Source: Sulfuricurvum sp. PC08-66
GTDB taxonomy: Bacteria > Campylobacterota > Campylobacteria > Campylobacterales > Sulfurimonadaceae
DNA: 64,000 nt
Assembly: GCA_000830255.1 (NCBI GenBank)
Contig: JQIT01000005.1
Location: 1 to 64,000 of the forward strand
Direction: 5' to 3'
In this document: in pieces, positions 16,149 to 25,391 of the stretch
Position numbering within the stretch: position 1 is the stretch's first letter
Layout: each line of letters begins with the position of its first letter
Position numbers and translations under genes: made by a program
Notes under the pieces: model-generated
What the model saw: only the letters and a program-made list of their open reading frames with translations
Databases searched by the model: none
What the model was told of the DNA's origin: nothing

Positions 16149-17720
16149 CTAGCTTTTGAAGTGATCCAGCTGTGTTTGGAGTTTTTTCGCAGACTCTAAA
16201 AGCGCTTTTGCGATGTGAAGTACGCCGTCGATTTCGGTGCGATTGGCTTGCGAGAGGGTGGAGATATTGACGACGCCTTGAATAATCTCTTGGGTCATTT
16301 GTACCACTTTATTGGAGTCCACAAGGCTTTGGGTGCTGGTATCGACATTGTGTTGCATCGCTTGTGAAACGGTATCGATTTTGACCTCGATAGCTTGGGT
16401 TTGCGTCGCCAAAAGATGGACGTTTTGGGCGCTTTCGTTCATGAGGTCTGTAGAGTCAGAAATCGATTGGATGAGGACTGAAATAATGGCATTGATATCG
16501 GTGAGTGAACGCTGTGTACGTTCGGCTAATTTGCGCACTTCATCGGCTACGACGGCAAAGCCTCGACCATGCTCCCCTGCGCGTGCCGCTTCGATGGCGG
16601 CGTTGAGTGCTAGCAAGTTGGTCTGATCAGCGATGTCAGAGATGATAGCAAGGACTTCGTGTACGCTCTTGGCTTCATTGCTCAACGTGCTAAAGCGCTC
16701 CGCCAAATCGTGACTCATTTGGCTGGTTTGCTCTACTTGGCTACCGATGGTTTGAGAGATGGTGCGTACATCGTTGAGCTCTTTATCGGTCGATTGAATA
16801 CTCTCCAACGAGGCTTTTGCTACCTCGACACTTTGAGAGAGCAAATCGGTGATATTGGTCGCCAATTGGCGTGTCTGTTGCGATATGGTGTCACTTTGCA
16901 AAGATTGTTTGTTGAGCGTTTCGGCAGAGCTGTTGAGCTGCGTAGAGAGTTGCATGGTGGCGTGCGCAGAGTTTTTGGTGTCGTTGATGGTGGTTTGGAT
17001 TTTGTCTATGAAGCGATTCATGAAATCACTGGCGATGCCAATTTCGTCATTGGGGTTGGAAATGGGCAAACGTTTTGTGATGTCACCTTCCCCTTGGGCT
17101 AAATCTTGACACACTTCATCCAGCTCTGCAATAGGGTGCAAAATGCTCGTACCTGTCATGTAGTTGATCGCTATGAGTAGCGCCAACAGTACCACACCGA
17201 TGATAGAGAAGTAGACCAAAAAGGTCTTTTGGATGTTTTCAAAATAGTCCGCTTTGTTCACCCCTGGAATGACCCACAATCCCCACTCTTTGATGTAGGC
17301 AAACGCGGCAATTTTCTCTTGCCCTGTGGTGGCGGAGACATATTCGTAGATGCCACCCTCTTTGTGTGCACGGATGTAATCGATGTAATCTTCCCCCGCA
17401 TAATTTTTGCCTTCGCTTTTATGGTGTACCACCATCGTACCTGCGGCATCGATGAGGTAGACGTAGCCGCTTTGTCCGATTTTGGTGGCGTAAATTTTCT
17501 CTTTGAATGCGGGATTTTTATAGCCATCTGGGTCATTTTGTGCGATATAAGTGAGCGTCGATTCGAGTGATTTTGCTACCGATGTGAGGTCGTTTTGCAT
17601 GATGGTCTTGATGTCTTTGACCCCAATAAAGTATGCTACAATCACGCTCGATGCGATTGCCACCACCGCTGCGCCTAAATTTAAAAGAAATTTTGCCTTG
17701 ATAGTTTGAAACAGCGCCAT
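16149..17720 (-). CDS. Methyl-accepting chemotaxis protein with single Cache sensor
   Basis: This 523-aa chemoreceptor has a first membrane segment at about residues 10-33. A periplasmic single-Cache domain follows (about 35-165, with [20 protein letters not shown]). A second membrane segment (about 172-195), a HAMP linker (about 196-250) and a cytoplasmic signalling domain come next. The highly conserved hairpin tip is present ([19 protein letters not shown], near residue 370). Cache domains of this kind usually bind small organic acids or similar ligands; the ligand here is not predictable. There is no C-terminal CheR-docking pentapeptide. It is divergent from the NFACT gene with only 32 bases between starts. 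Confidence 0.93.
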   Translation of the reverse strand: MALFQTIKAKFLLNLGAAVVAIASSVIVAYFIGVKDIKTIMQNDLTSVAKSLESTLTYIAQNDPDGYKNPAFKEKIYATKIGQSGYVYLIDAAGTMVVHHKSEGKNYAGEDYIDYIRAHKEGGIYEYVSATTGQEKIAAFAYIKEWGLWVIPGVNKADYFENIQKTFLVYFSIIGVVLLALLIAINYMTGTSILHPIAELDEVCQDLAQGEGDITKRLPISNPNDEIGIASDFMNRFIDKIQTTINDTKNSAHATMQLSTQLNSSAETLNKQSLQSDTISQQTRQLATNITDLLSQSVEVAKASLESIQSTDKELNDVRTISQTIGSQVEQTSQMSHDLAERFSTLSNEAKSVHEVLAIISDIADQTNLLALNAAIEAARAGEHGRGFAVVADEVRKLAERTQRSLTDINAIISVLIQSISDSTDLMNESAQNVHLLATQTQAIEVKIDTVSQAMQHNVDTSTQSLVDSNKVVQMTQEIIQGVVNISTLSQANRTEIDGVLHIAKALLESAKKLQTQLDHFKS

Positions 17721-17752
17721 GATGACTCCCCAAAAAAATAGTAGGTTTTTTT

Positions 17753-19084
17753 ATGTTACTCACCCACCTCAAGCAAATTATAGACCACTTACGTAAAAAA
17801 GAGGTAAAAATCCTGCGTTCTGTGCGCAGATGTGCCCCTAATGTGCTAGAGCTCTATTTTGAGGGTGATTATATTCTCTATGCTGATATGACAAAGTCTC
17901 AAAGCACACTTTTTCGCACCTCTACCCCTGCGTGCTCCAACCGCTTCAATGCCCCTTTTGATGCAGTGTTGGCCAAATATTTTTGGCGCACTCACGTCAC
18001 AAATATCGCTCTTGTCGACGAGGACAAAATCATGCGCATCGATGTGGTCGCCAAAGGAGCCTATAAATCCACGCCGCTATCGATGATCTTTGAGTTTACG
18101 GGCAAATATACTAATGTTATTTTGCTCGATGAAGCAGGCGTGGTACTAGAGGCGTTGCGGCACGTCGATGAGAGTAACTCTTCGCGACCTGTGCGTGTGG
18201 GAGAGAAACTTTTGGCGGTGCCCAAGGCATCGTTTGTCCCCAAAGAGGAGCCTATCGAGGATGTCGAGGCGTGGCTTTTGGCGGTCGATACGAAGCGTTC
18301 GAGTCTTGCACTCCAACACAGCAAAACCACCGCTTTAGCGCAACTGGCAAAACAGCTCAAATCGTTAGAGCGTACCTTTGAAGGATTGGAAAATGAGGAG
18401 AGTTTGGCCGAGCAAGCACTCGTTTTTGAGCGCGAAGCACAGCTTGTATTTTCACATTTGCACGCTATTACGCCCTATGCCGCCTATGCGGATGTGGTCG
18501 ATTTTGAGGGACAATCTCGACGTATCACTGCGGACAAACCCTACGCCAAGCCTGCCCAATGGGGCAATGCGCTCTTTGCCAAAGCCAAAAAGAGCCGTCA
18601 AAAGGTCAAATATATGCACATCGAGAAGGAGCATTTGCAAGCCAAAATCGATTTCGTGCGAGAGCTTATCTATATTGTCGAGCACGCTACAAGCGTCGAT
18701 GCAATCATGCAATTTTTCCCTGCGCGTAGCCAAAAATCCAAAGTCAAAGAGCATAAACCCTACGAAATTTTCTGGTTCGATGGCTACAAAGTGCTCTTGG
18801 GACGCAACGCCAAAGCCAATACCGCGCTCTTGAAAGATTGCAAAGCCAACGATATGTGGTTTCACCTCAAAGACAGAGCCTCTGCACACGTCGTCATCGT
18901 CACCGATAAACAAAAAATTGCTCCTAGTACCATCGAAAAGGCGGCGAAACTGTGTGTCGATTTCAGCGTGCGTAGTGCGGGTCGATATAGTGTCGATTAC
19001 ACCAAGCGCAAAGAGGTACAAGTACAAGAGGGTTCGAATGTGTTGTACAATAGGTACGAAACCCTTATCGTGACCAAAGAGTAG
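17753..19084 (+). CDS. NFACT-family protein (RqcH/Rqc2-like)
   Basis: The protein (443 aa) has an NFACT-N domain (about 1-180), a coiled-coil middle (about 185-320) and an NFACT-R/DUF814 domain (about 335-443, with WFHLKDRASAHVVI). Bacterial relatives such as RqcH bind stalled 50S subunits and recruit alanyl-tRNA to add C-terminal Ala tails. It is older known as a fibronectin-binding protein. The Asp-Arg pair used for tRNA recruitment in RqcH appears here as Asp-Lys (DEDKIMRI), so tailing activity is uncertain. It is shorter than Firmicute members, as in other Campylobacterota. An AAGGAGG leads into the next small gene 24 bases downstream. Confidence 0.85.
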   Translation: MLLTHLKQIIDHLRKKEVKILRSVRRCAPNVLELYFEGDYILYADMTKSQSTLFRTSTPACSNRFNAPFDAVLAKYFWRTHVTNIALVDEDKIMRIDVVAKGAYKSTPLSMIFEFTGKYTNVILLDEAGVVLEALRHVDESNSSRPVRVGEKLLAVPKASFVPKEEPIEDVEAWLLAVDTKRSSLALQHSKTTALAQLAKQLKSLERTFEGLENEESLAEQALVFEREAQLVFSHLHAITPYAAYADVVDFEGQSRRITADKPYAKPAQWGNALFAKAKKSRQKVKYMHIEKEHLQAKIDFVRELIYIVEHATSVDAIMQFFPARSQKSKVKEHKPYEIFWFDGYKVLLGRNAKANTALLKDCKANDMWFHLKDRASAHVVIVTDKQKIAPSTIEKAAKLCVDFSVRSAGRYSVDYTKRKEVQVQEGSNVLYNRYETLIVTKE

Positions 19085-19107
19085 CAATTCGCACTAAGGA
19101 GGCACTC

Positions 19108-19422
19108 ATGGCAGTAGGACCCGTAGGTGGCGCAATATATGTCAACCAAAACATGCATGTTGCAGCCGCAAAACACAACGACATTCTCAATCGATACGAT
19201 ATGCAAAACGTCCACGCAGCAGCTTCTGCAAGCGAAAAAGATAAAATCGTCCAAGAGGTGCGCCCTCCTGAAGAGAGTCACCAAATCGACCCAGACCGCG
19301 ATGGACGTCCTTCGCAAGAGCAGCAAAAAGAGGATAAATCAAAAGAGTTAAAGCCTAAAGAAGATAAGATTGAAAAGCAAATCGTCACCACATCGATGCA
19401 TCTGTTGGACATAAAAGTTTGA
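19108..19422 (+). CDS. Small highly charged hypothetical protein (104 aa)
   Basis: I do not recognise it. A strong AAGGAGG precedes the ATG by six bases. The N-terminal 40 residues are Ala/Val/Asn-rich (VGGAIYVNQNMHV). The centre and end are Lys/Glu/Asp-rich and probably disordered (PPEESHQIDPDRDGRPSQEQ). There is no signal peptide or membrane segment. It lies between the NFACT and cdsA genes on the same strand. Its good ribosome site argues that it is expressed. Confidence 0.6.
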   Translation: MAVGPVGGAIYVNQNMHVAAAKHNDILNRYDMQNVHAAASASEKDKIVQEVRPPEESHQIDPDRDGRPSQEQQKEDKSKELKPKEDKIEKQIVTTSMHLLDIKV

Positions 19423-19460
19423 CAATTTTGCGCATGTCTTAGTCGATACGAAGGGTTATT

Positions 19461-20225
19461 ATGGGCTTTTTTGGTAATCTCTACTCCTACCGTGACCGTG
19501 TTTTGACAGGGCTTGTGTTGGTGGGGGCTTTTAGCTTTTTTAGTGTGCTAGATAGCTTTTTCATGTGGTGGCTTATCATCGGCGTGATGTATGCACTCTC
19601 CTTTTATGAGGCGACAAAGCTTTTCAAAATCGAGAACAATACCGTCTTTATTATGGGCGGATTGCTTTGGGTTGCCGCCTATTTTTACCCGCATGCCGAT
19701 GATTTGATCTTCTTTTTTGGTATCGTTTTTGCCTCCTACATGGCGTACACCGCACGTAACGATTGGCAACTCTTCTTACCCTTTTTGTATCCTGCTGTAG
19801 GGCATCTTTTTATTCTTACACTCTATTACGAATATGAGTTTGTGGCACTTTTCTGGTTTGTGCTTATCGTCGTAGCTACAGACATTGGAGCGTTTGTCGT
19901 AGGTAAAAGCATGGGTCGTCACCCCTTTAGCCCCTCAAGCCCCAACAAAACCATCGAAGGTGTTGTGGGTGGGGTAGTTGTGGCTACCTTTTTGGGCTTT
20001 TTTGTGGGCGTGGTGCTTGTCGATATGCAAAAAGCGATTCTCTTTTCGCTTTTGGTCTCCCTCTCTTCAGTTTTTGGGGATCTCTTTGAGTCACAGCTCA
20101 AACGTCGCGCAGGGGTCAAAGACAGTGGGAATATTCTCCCTGGGCATGGTGGTATGCTAGACCGTATGGACGGATACCTTTTTGCGTCCATTACGCTGGT
20201 GGTTTTGCTGAGAAGTTTGAGTTGA
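19461..20225 (+). CDS. cdsA: Phosphatidate cytidylyltransferase
   Basis: An integral inner-membrane protein of 254 aa with about seven hydrophobic segments. The C-terminal CDP-alcohol signature is visible as SVFGDLFESQLKRRAGVKD followed by PGHGGMLDRMD near residues 203-236. CdsA makes CDP-diacylglycerol from phosphatidate and CTP, the branch point to phosphatidylglycerol and phosphatidylethanolamine. Its stop overlaps the TTG start of dxr by four bases; cdsA-dxr adjacency is common in bacteria. Confidence 0.95.
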   Translation: MGFFGNLYSYRDRVLTGLVLVGAFSFFSVLDSFFMWWLIIGVMYALSFYEATKLFKIENNTVFIMGGLLWVAAYFYPHADDLIFFFGIVFASYMAYTARNDWQLFLPFLYPAVGHLFILTLYYEYEFVALFWFVLIVVATDIGAFVVGKSMGRHPFSPSSPNKTIEGVVGGVVVATFLGFFVGVVLVDMQKAILFSLLVSLSSVFGDLFESQLKRRAGVKDSGNILPGHGGMLDRMDGYLFASITLVVLLRSLS

Positions 20226-21289
20226 TTCTACTAGGCTCCACAGGTTCGATAGGCCAAAATGCTTTGGCTATTGCCCAACGTTACGACCTCAATGTCGAGG
20301 TGCTTGTAGCAGGCACGCGCATCGATATACTCAATGCCCAAATAGCGCAGTTTCACCCTAAGCAAGTCGTCATTGCTAATGCGAGTGATATACACAAAGT
20401 CAATCATCCGCATGTACGTGCAGGCAGTGCGGCTATCATCGATACTATCGAGCACTCTGGCTCTTCGCTGGTGGTCAATGCAATGGTGGGGTTTGCAGGA
20501 TTGGCTCCCACGATGGCGGCAATTAATGCAGGCAAAAAAGTTGCCTTGGCCAACAAAGAGTCCTTGGTCGTAGGTGGAGCTTTTGTCAATACTTCGCGTA
20601 TTGTGCCTATCGACAGTGAACATTTCGGATTGTGGTATTTGCAAAATGGTCGAGCTATTCGTCGTATGATTATTACGGCAAGTGGCGGTGCTTTTCGCGA
20701 TTGGCCATTAGAGGCGATGGTAAATGCGACGCTAGCCGATACCCAAAAACATCCCAACTGGTCGATGGGTCAAAAAATTACTATCGACAGCGCGACAATG
20801 ATGAACAAGCTTTTTGAGCTCTTGGAGGCGCGATGGCTCTTTGGCGAGGGTGAATATGATGCGTTGATTGAGCGAAAATCGCTTGTGCATGCACTGGTCG
20901 ATTTTGTCGATGGGTCGATGACGGCGCATTTGGCGCACGCGAATATGCAACTGCCTATTGCCTATGCATTGCGTGGACGTGTCGATGAGCCACTTTTGCC
21001 CGCTATGGATTTGGTAGCGATGGGAGCGTTGGAGTTTGCGCCCATCGATGTTGCTCGTTATCCACTCTGGGAACTCAAAGAGGATGTGCTACGTCACCCT
21101 CACAAAGGAGTCGTGCTCAATGCGGCCAATGAAGCCGCCATCAAACGCTTCATCGCGGGTGAAATAGGCTTTATGGATATGGCTAACAAGGTAAAAATTG
21201 CTTACGAACGCTTCGATGCACGACCGCGCTCTATCGATGAGGTCTATGCGTGGCACGAAGAGGTTTACCAAACAGTGCTTACATTATAA
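20222..21289 (+). CDS. dxr: 1-deoxy-D-xylulose 5-phosphate reductoisomerase
   Basis: Dxr makes 2-C-methyl-D-erythritol 4-phosphate with NADPH, the committed step of the non-mevalonate isoprenoid pathway. The N-terminal nucleotide-binding GSTGSIG is at residues 5-11. The catalytic region shows LANKESLV, then IVPIDSEH (metal ligands), TASGGAF and [17 protein letters not shown]. The length of 355 aa is slightly short but complete. The start is a TTG overlapping the cdsA stop (TTGA); the first residues [11 protein letters not shown] match the family start, so this start is well supported. tsaD begins 10 bases downstream. Confidence 0.96.
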   Translation: MILLGSTGSIGQNALAIAQRYDLNVEVLVAGTRIDILNAQIAQFHPKQVVIANASDIHKVNHPHVRAGSAAIIDTIEHSGSSLVVNAMVGFAGLAPTMAAINAGKKVALANKESLVVGGAFVNTSRIVPIDSEHFGLWYLQNGRAIRRMIITASGGAFRDWPLEAMVNATLADTQKHPNWSMGQKITIDSATMMNKLFELLEARWLFGEGEYDALIERKSLVHALVDFVDGSMTAHLAHANMQLPIAYALRGRVDEPLLPAMDLVAMGALEFAPIDVARYPLWELKEDVLRHPHKGVVLNAANEAAIKRFIAGEIGFMDMANKVKIAYERFDARPRSIDEVYAWHEEVYQTVLTL

Positions 21290-21299
21290 TGGCGTTGCG

Positions 21300-22292
21300 A
21301 TGATTTTAAGTATCGAAAGCTCGTGTGATGACAGCTCAATAGCCATTACGGAGATAGCCACCAAAGCACTCATCTATCACAAAAAAATCTCCCAAGAGCT
21401 AGAACACACTCTCTATGGTGGCGTAGTGCCAGAGTTGGCTTCGCGTCTTCATGCTCAAGCGCTCCCTGCAATATTGCGTGAATGCACCTCCTATTTTCCT
21501 ATGCTCAAAGCGGTCGCTGTGACCAACGCTCCAGGCTTGGCCGTGACGCTTATGGAGGGGGTCATTATGGCAAAGGCACTCTCTATTTCACTGCGTATTC
21601 CACTCATTGGTGTACACCATCTCAAAGGGCATATCTATTCGCAGTTCATTGGTCGAGAGGCTATTTTGCCTCAGACGGTGTTGCTAATCTCTGGTGGACA
21701 TACGCAACTATTGGAGGTCTTGGCTTTTGAGAGTGTACGCATCGTAGCCAGCAGTAGCGATGATAGCTTTGGCGAGAGCTTCGATAAGGTTGCCAAAATG
21801 ATGGATTTGGGCTACCCTGGAGGACCCATCATCGAATCGATGGCACGCGAAGGAGATGCACAACGGTTTGATTTTCCTGTGCCCTTGTCCAAATCACCGC
21901 GACTAGAGTTCTCCTATTCAGGGCTCAAAAATGCGGTGCGTTTGGCTATCGAGGCGTTAGGGGAACTCTCCTATCAAGACCAATGCGATATTGCCGCTTC
22001 TTTTCAAAAAGCCGCCACAGCACACTTGGTACAAAAAACACGTAAATATTTGCGTTCGATTACGCCTCGACCCCTAGCGATTGTAGGGGGTGCGAGTGCC
22101 AATACCTATGTACGCTTGGAATTTGAGAAGATATGTAACACTATGGGCATTGAGATGTATCTAGCGCCTTTGGCGTACTGTAGTGATAATGCCGCCATGA
22201 TAGGCAGAGTCGCTATCGAGAGCTATTCTAGGGGCGATTTTGTGGGTTTAAATGACTTGGAAATTAACCCACGTACCCACGAGATTAATTAA
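21300..22292 (+). CDS. tsaD: tRNA N6-threonylcarbamoyladenosine transferase
   Basis: TsaD (330 aa) transfers the threonylcarbamoyl group to A37 of ANN-decoding tRNAs, working with TsaB and TsaE in the cytoplasm. It starts [13 protein letters not shown], the family N-terminus, and has the metal-binding H107-x3-H111 (HHLKGH) and ISGGHTQL. A longer open frame extends upstream to 21198 but only through dxr; the ATG at 21300 gives the correct family start. It ends with a palindrome-free AT-rich stretch that leads into the tpx promoter. Confidence 0.95.
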   Translation: MILSIESSCDDSSIAITEIATKALIYHKKISQELEHTLYGGVVPELASRLHAQALPAILRECTSYFPMLKAVAVTNAPGLAVTLMEGVIMAKALSISLRIPLIGVHHLKGHIYSQFIGREAILPQTVLLISGGHTQLLEVLAFESVRIVASSSDDSFGESFDKVAKMMDLGYPGGPIIESMAREGDAQRFDFPVPLSKSPRLEFSYSGLKNAVRLAIEALGELSYQDQCDIAASFQKAATAHLVQKTRKYLRSITPRPLAIVGGASANTYVRLEFEKICNTMGIEMYLAPLAYCSDNAAMIGRVAIESYSRGDFVGLNDLEINPRTHEIN

Positions 22293-22326
22293 AGACAAAA
22301 TTTATCCACGATTAGTACAATGCCTG

Positions 22327-22346
22327 TATAAAATTTCAACAGGAGC
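22327..22346 (+). promoter_or_regulatory. tpx promoter -10 and ribosome site
   Basis: TATAAA at 22327-22332 is a good -10, and AGGAG at 22341-22345 sits seven bases before the ATG at 22353. The leader is very short. No clear -35 is seen, which is normal for sigma-70 promoters in Campylobacterota. Confidence 0.5.
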
Positions 22347-22352
22347 CCAAAA

Positions 22353-22856
22353 ATGGCAACTACAAAGCTAAAAGGTAATGTCGTAAATCTTGCAGGTAAT
22401 GAAGTAAAAGTTGGGGATAAAGCTCCTCAAGTGACTGTGGTCAATTCAGCGGGTCTTGCTGATGTACTCGTAGGTGGCGCTCAAGGTGTCAAGCAGCTTA
22501 TCATTGTTGTTCCTTCATTGGATACAGCGGTATGTGCTACTGAAACACGCAACTTCAACAAAAAAGCTTCTGAAATCGAAGGTGTAAAAACAACTGTTGT
22601 CTCTATGGACCTTCCTTTTGCATCTGGACGTTTTTGTTCAGCTGAAGGTATCGACAAATTGACTGTTGCTTCAGATTTCCGCAATAAAGATTTCGCAAAC
22701 GCTTACGGCGTTTTGATAGCTGATGGTGCACTTCGTGGTGTAACATGCCGCGCAATTTTTGCTGTTGATGCCAACGGTATCGTCACGTATAAAGAAATTG
22801 TTCCTGAAATCACAGAAGAGCCAAACTACCAAGCAGCACTCGCCGCAGTAAAATAA
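22353..22856 (+). CDS. tpx: Thiol peroxidase (atypical 2-Cys peroxiredoxin)
   Basis: The 167-aa protein reduces peroxides using thioredoxin. The peroxidatic cysteine is Cys 61 (SLDTAVCATETR) and the resolving one Cys 95 (SGRFCSAEG), the same positions as in E. coli Tpx. It has its own promoter and a hairpin after the stop, so it is probably monocistronic. Codon use looks more optimised than in neighbouring genes, as expected for an abundant antioxidant enzyme. Confidence 0.97.
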   Translation: MATTKLKGNVVNLAGNEVKVGDKAPQVTVVNSAGLADVLVGGAQGVKQLIIVVPSLDTAVCATETRNFNKKASEIEGVKTTVVSMDLPFASGRFCSAEGIDKLTVASDFRNKDFANAYGVLIADGALRGVTCRAIFAVDANGIVTYKEIVPEITEEPNYQAALAAVK

Positions 22857-22870
22857 GCTCTCGCACTACT

Positions 22871-22896
22871 GCAAGCCCCTTATTTGGGGGATTTGC
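22871..22896 (+). terminator. Hairpin after tpx
   Basis: GCAAGCCCC (22871-22879) can pair with GGGGGATTTGC (22886-22896) with one G-T pair and one bulge. There is no T-run, so intrinsic termination would be weak. Confidence 0.45.
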
Positions 22897-23003
22897 ACCT
22901 CATTATCCTCTCACAATCCCCTTCTTTAAACATCCTTTTAGAAACCCAAGTTAAACTAACGGTAAATTTGTCGATAACCTCGGCGAACAAAAAAGGAGAT
23001 AGA

Positions 23004-23810
23004 ATGAAAAAGTTCTTGTCAGTAGTAACTACAGCTGCTATGTTGGCTACGAGTGCACATGCGATAAGCGAAGGTGCAATTGCGGATGTTTCACTTGGGT
23101 TGAGTACACCTATTATGGTACCAAGCATGAAAGTTGGTACAAGTTCAACTAGTTATGTAGATATTGCAACAGACTTGGGTCTTGGTGCATCTATTCAGTT
23201 TGATATGTGGGGTGAATTTACACACCTTATTCCAATCATCCCCAACGTCCGTATAGAGATGGCAACACTCTCTTATACAACGACACAAACCATTACAGTA
23301 TTGGGTCAAGCGCTTTCTGGTACAAGTACATTCAGTATGGACAATAAAGATGCGATTCTTTTCTGGGGTGTCCCTTTTGTAACATTGATTCCTTTTGTTG
23401 ATAAAGTTGACTTCGGTCTTGGACTCAAAATGATTGATGGACGTGTTGGTGCGCAAGCGTATACCGAGAGCACATCAACGGCTATTACTGCTCCAATTCC
23501 TTATGCATGGTTGCGTGGTGCCGTCTCTATTCCTGTTGTAGGTGTTGGCTTGGCAATTGACAGCAAATTTATTGGTACAGATGCTGTATTTGGTACTGAT
23601 GGTTTTATGGGTAACAAAATCAACTTTAGCGAAATGGTTTACAAAGCTACATGGGGTATCGCTCTTCCTATTCCTGTGCTTACCCTCGAAGCAGGTGCAG
23701 AGATTGGTTACAAACAAACTACACTTGACGTGACAATCCCTAATTCACTCTATTTGAATGGTTCATTTAGTGGTGTAATCTTCGGTGTTTATGGCGTTTT
23801 TGGTATCTAA
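23004..23810 (+). CDS. Outer-membrane beta-barrel protein, TIGR04219-like (268 aa)
   Basis: A Sec signal peptide (ends AHA, about residue 20) is followed by alternating amphipathic strands and a C-terminus ending in ...GVFGI, typical of a small barrel. The sequence resembles the TIGR04219 family of outer-membrane proteins, judged by eye. An AAGGAG precedes the ATG at 23004, so I reject the longer frame that begins at a TTG at 22884 and crosses the tpx hairpin. Substrate and partners are unknown; a second, smaller exported protein follows. Confidence 0.75.
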   Translation: MKKFLSVVTTAAMLATSAHAISEGAIADVSLGLSTPIMVPSMKVGTSSTSYVDIATDLGLGASIQFDMWGEFTHLIPIIPNVRIEMATLSYTTTQTITVLGQALSGTSTFSMDNKDAILFWGVPFVTLIPFVDKVDFGLGLKMIDGRVGAQAYTESTSTAITAPIPYAWLRGAVSIPVVGVGLAIDSKFIGTDAVFGTDGFMGNKINFSEMVYKATWGIALPIPVLTLEAGAEIGYKQTTLDVTIPNSLYLNGSFSGVIFGVYGVFGI

Positions 23811-23853
23811 GGATGCCTAGCGTGTCTCCCCTCGATATAGACGCGAGGGTGTG

Positions 23854-24351
23854 ATGCGTCTCTTTTTTTCACTTCTTTTTCTTACGCTCTCTCTTCGTGC
23901 AGATGTTGCACTTCTTTTTTTGAGCGATACCTACTCCTCTACAGCTTATAGGGCGCATTTATCCGCCTATATGACTCCTCAAGACAGATTTTGCCTAGGG
24001 TACAACACCGATTTTGCACATATCGATGGCGCTTATTTACATGCGTGGTATTGGCCTAGCGTCATAGGAAGTCTCGATATGACACTTCAAGGTGGTGCTG
24101 GCGCACGTTATATTGCAGGGGTGGAGCCAATGGTGGTTGCAGGTGTAGAGTTAGAGATGGCCTATTTGCCCATCATGCATCTACAGTGGTATGCCAGTCC
24201 AAGCAAGCAAGATGCAACACTACTCTTTTCCTACTCACTGCCACTGCCCTATGCTACGGTCGATTTTCGTGTCACAGCTGGATTGGGCTATGTGCATACC
24301 TCTACACAATCTGTAGGCTCTATTTTGTACGGAGCGGTGCTCTATTTCTAA
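23854..24351 (+). CDS. Small exported, probably barrel-forming protein (165 aa)
   Basis: A signal peptide of about 15 residues (FFSLLFLTLSLRA) precedes aromatic-rich amphipathic strands and the protein ends with Tyr-Phe, consistent with a small outer-membrane barrel. No family is recognised. GAGGG lies a few bases before the ATG; a GTG one codon upstream is an alternative start. Its stop overlaps the murB stop on the other strand by three bases. It follows the larger barrel gene by 43 bases and may be co-transcribed. Confidence 0.6.
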   Translation: MRLFFSLLFLTLSLRADVALLFLSDTYSSTAYRAHLSAYMTPQDRFCLGYNTDFAHIDGAYLHAWYWPSVIGSLDMTLQGGAGARYIAGVEPMVVAGVELEMAYLPIMHLQWYASPSKQDATLLFSYSLPLPYATVDFRVTAGLGYVHTSTQSVGSILYGAVLYF

Positions 24352-25121
24352 AGCACGACGATTTCTAATTCGAGTGTAATACCAAAATCTTTTAGTACTT
24401 TCGTGCGTACTTCATCGATGAGCTGTATCGCCTCTTCATACGTCCCTCCGCCATAATTGACCAAAAAATTGGCGTGTTTATCACTAAATCCCATGTTTCC
24501 TAGACGCTTGCCTTTGTAGCCTACCGCTTCGATAAGACGACCTGCATAATCTCCTATAGGATTTTTGAAGCAGCTACCTGCACTAGGCAGTTGCGGCTGA
24601 TTGTCGCGCATACGTAAAAACTCTTCGATTTTAAGCGCATCAAACCCCTCATGAATTTCAAAATGTCCCTCGAAAATCACCTCGTCGATAGCGGTGTGTC
24701 GATAGCTGTGCTGTATTTGCGCTTTGGGATGGTAGCCGCTGGGGGTGATGATGCCTAGAAGGTGATTGAAAACCTCATACTCTTTGAGCCCACCATTCAT
24801 TTTGATGACACCTCCTATAACACCAGGTAGTTTGGCCAAAAATTCAAAATGAGCGATGTTGTGTTTGCGCGCAAAACTCACGACTTTGCCACTGGGTGTA
24901 GCCGCACCTATGATGAGGCGATTCTCTTCGATACGAATATAATTAAAGGCCTTTGAGAGCATCATGAGAGGGGGTGGAGTAGGAGATATGAGGAGATTGT
25001 TGCCGTGTCCCATAATAGTATGACCCTCAGGGATAATGCGCTCCTCGTCAATGAGGGTCACCTCGACAACGGGACCGATTTTGATACTGGTGAAGTGACT
25101 CAAATCAATCGTTTGGGTCAT
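24348..25121 (-). CDS. murB: UDP-N-acetylenolpyruvoylglucosamine reductase
   Basis: MurB reduces UDP-GlcNAc-enolpyruvate to UDP-MurNAc with NADPH and FAD, in peptidoglycan precursor synthesis. The 257-aa protein is of the short form found in Campylobacterota. FAD-binding GHGNNLLI (about 38-45), GVIGGVIKMNGG and the catalytic Ser region PSAGSCFKNP are visible. It starts three bases after the fliQ stop and is the last gene of the mqnD-fliQ-murB run. Confidence 0.94.
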   Translation of the reverse strand: MTQTIDLSHFTSIKIGPVVEVTLIDEERIIPEGHTIMGHGNNLLISPTPPPLMMLSKAFNYIRIEENRLIIGAATPSGKVVSFARKHNIAHFEFLAKLPGVIGGVIKMNGGLKEYEVFNHLLGIITPSGYHPKAQIQHSYRHTAIDEVIFEGHFEIHEGFDALKIEEFLRMRDNQPQLPSAGSCFKNPIGDYAGRLIEAVGYKGKRLGNMGFSDKHANFLVNYGGGTYEEAIQLIDEVRTKVLKDFGITLELEIVVL

Positions 25122-25124
25122 TGA

Positions 25125-25391
25125 TTATTGTACAAAACTTGGAATGAGATTGATCATACGCTCAGTAAACTCGATGGTAAGATTGAGCATCCACGGCATC
25201 GTAAAAATTATGACAATAATAATGGCAATAATTTTGGGAATAAAGGAGAGTGTCATTTCATTGATTTGCGTGGTGGCTTGAAATATCGAGACCGCAAGTC
25301 CCGCAAACATTCCCACAAGTAACGTAGGTAGCGCCAAATAGAGCGCAAGCTTGAAGGTCTCTACACCCAATCCGATGAGTTGGTCTTGCAT
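25125..25391 (-). CDS. fliQ: Flagellar export apparatus protein
   Basis: An 88-aa inner-membrane protein with two long membrane helices (about 16-36 and 50-72) and the conserved start MQDQLIGLGVETF. FliQ is part of the export gate with FliP and FliR in the flagellar type III secretion system. It overlaps the mqnD stop by one base. Together with fliI at 61 kb and the chemoreceptor it shows that the cell builds flagella. Confidence 0.93.
   Translation of the reverse strand: MQDQLIGLGVETFKLALYLALPTLLVGMFAGLAVSIFQATTQINEMTLSFIPKIIAIIIVIIFTMPWMLNLTIEFTERMINLIPSFVQ

Noticed and set aside
22884-23003. N-terminal extension of the barrel protein from a TTG at 22884
   Set aside because: It would start inside the tpx hairpin, and a signal peptide with a good ribosome site begins at 23004.
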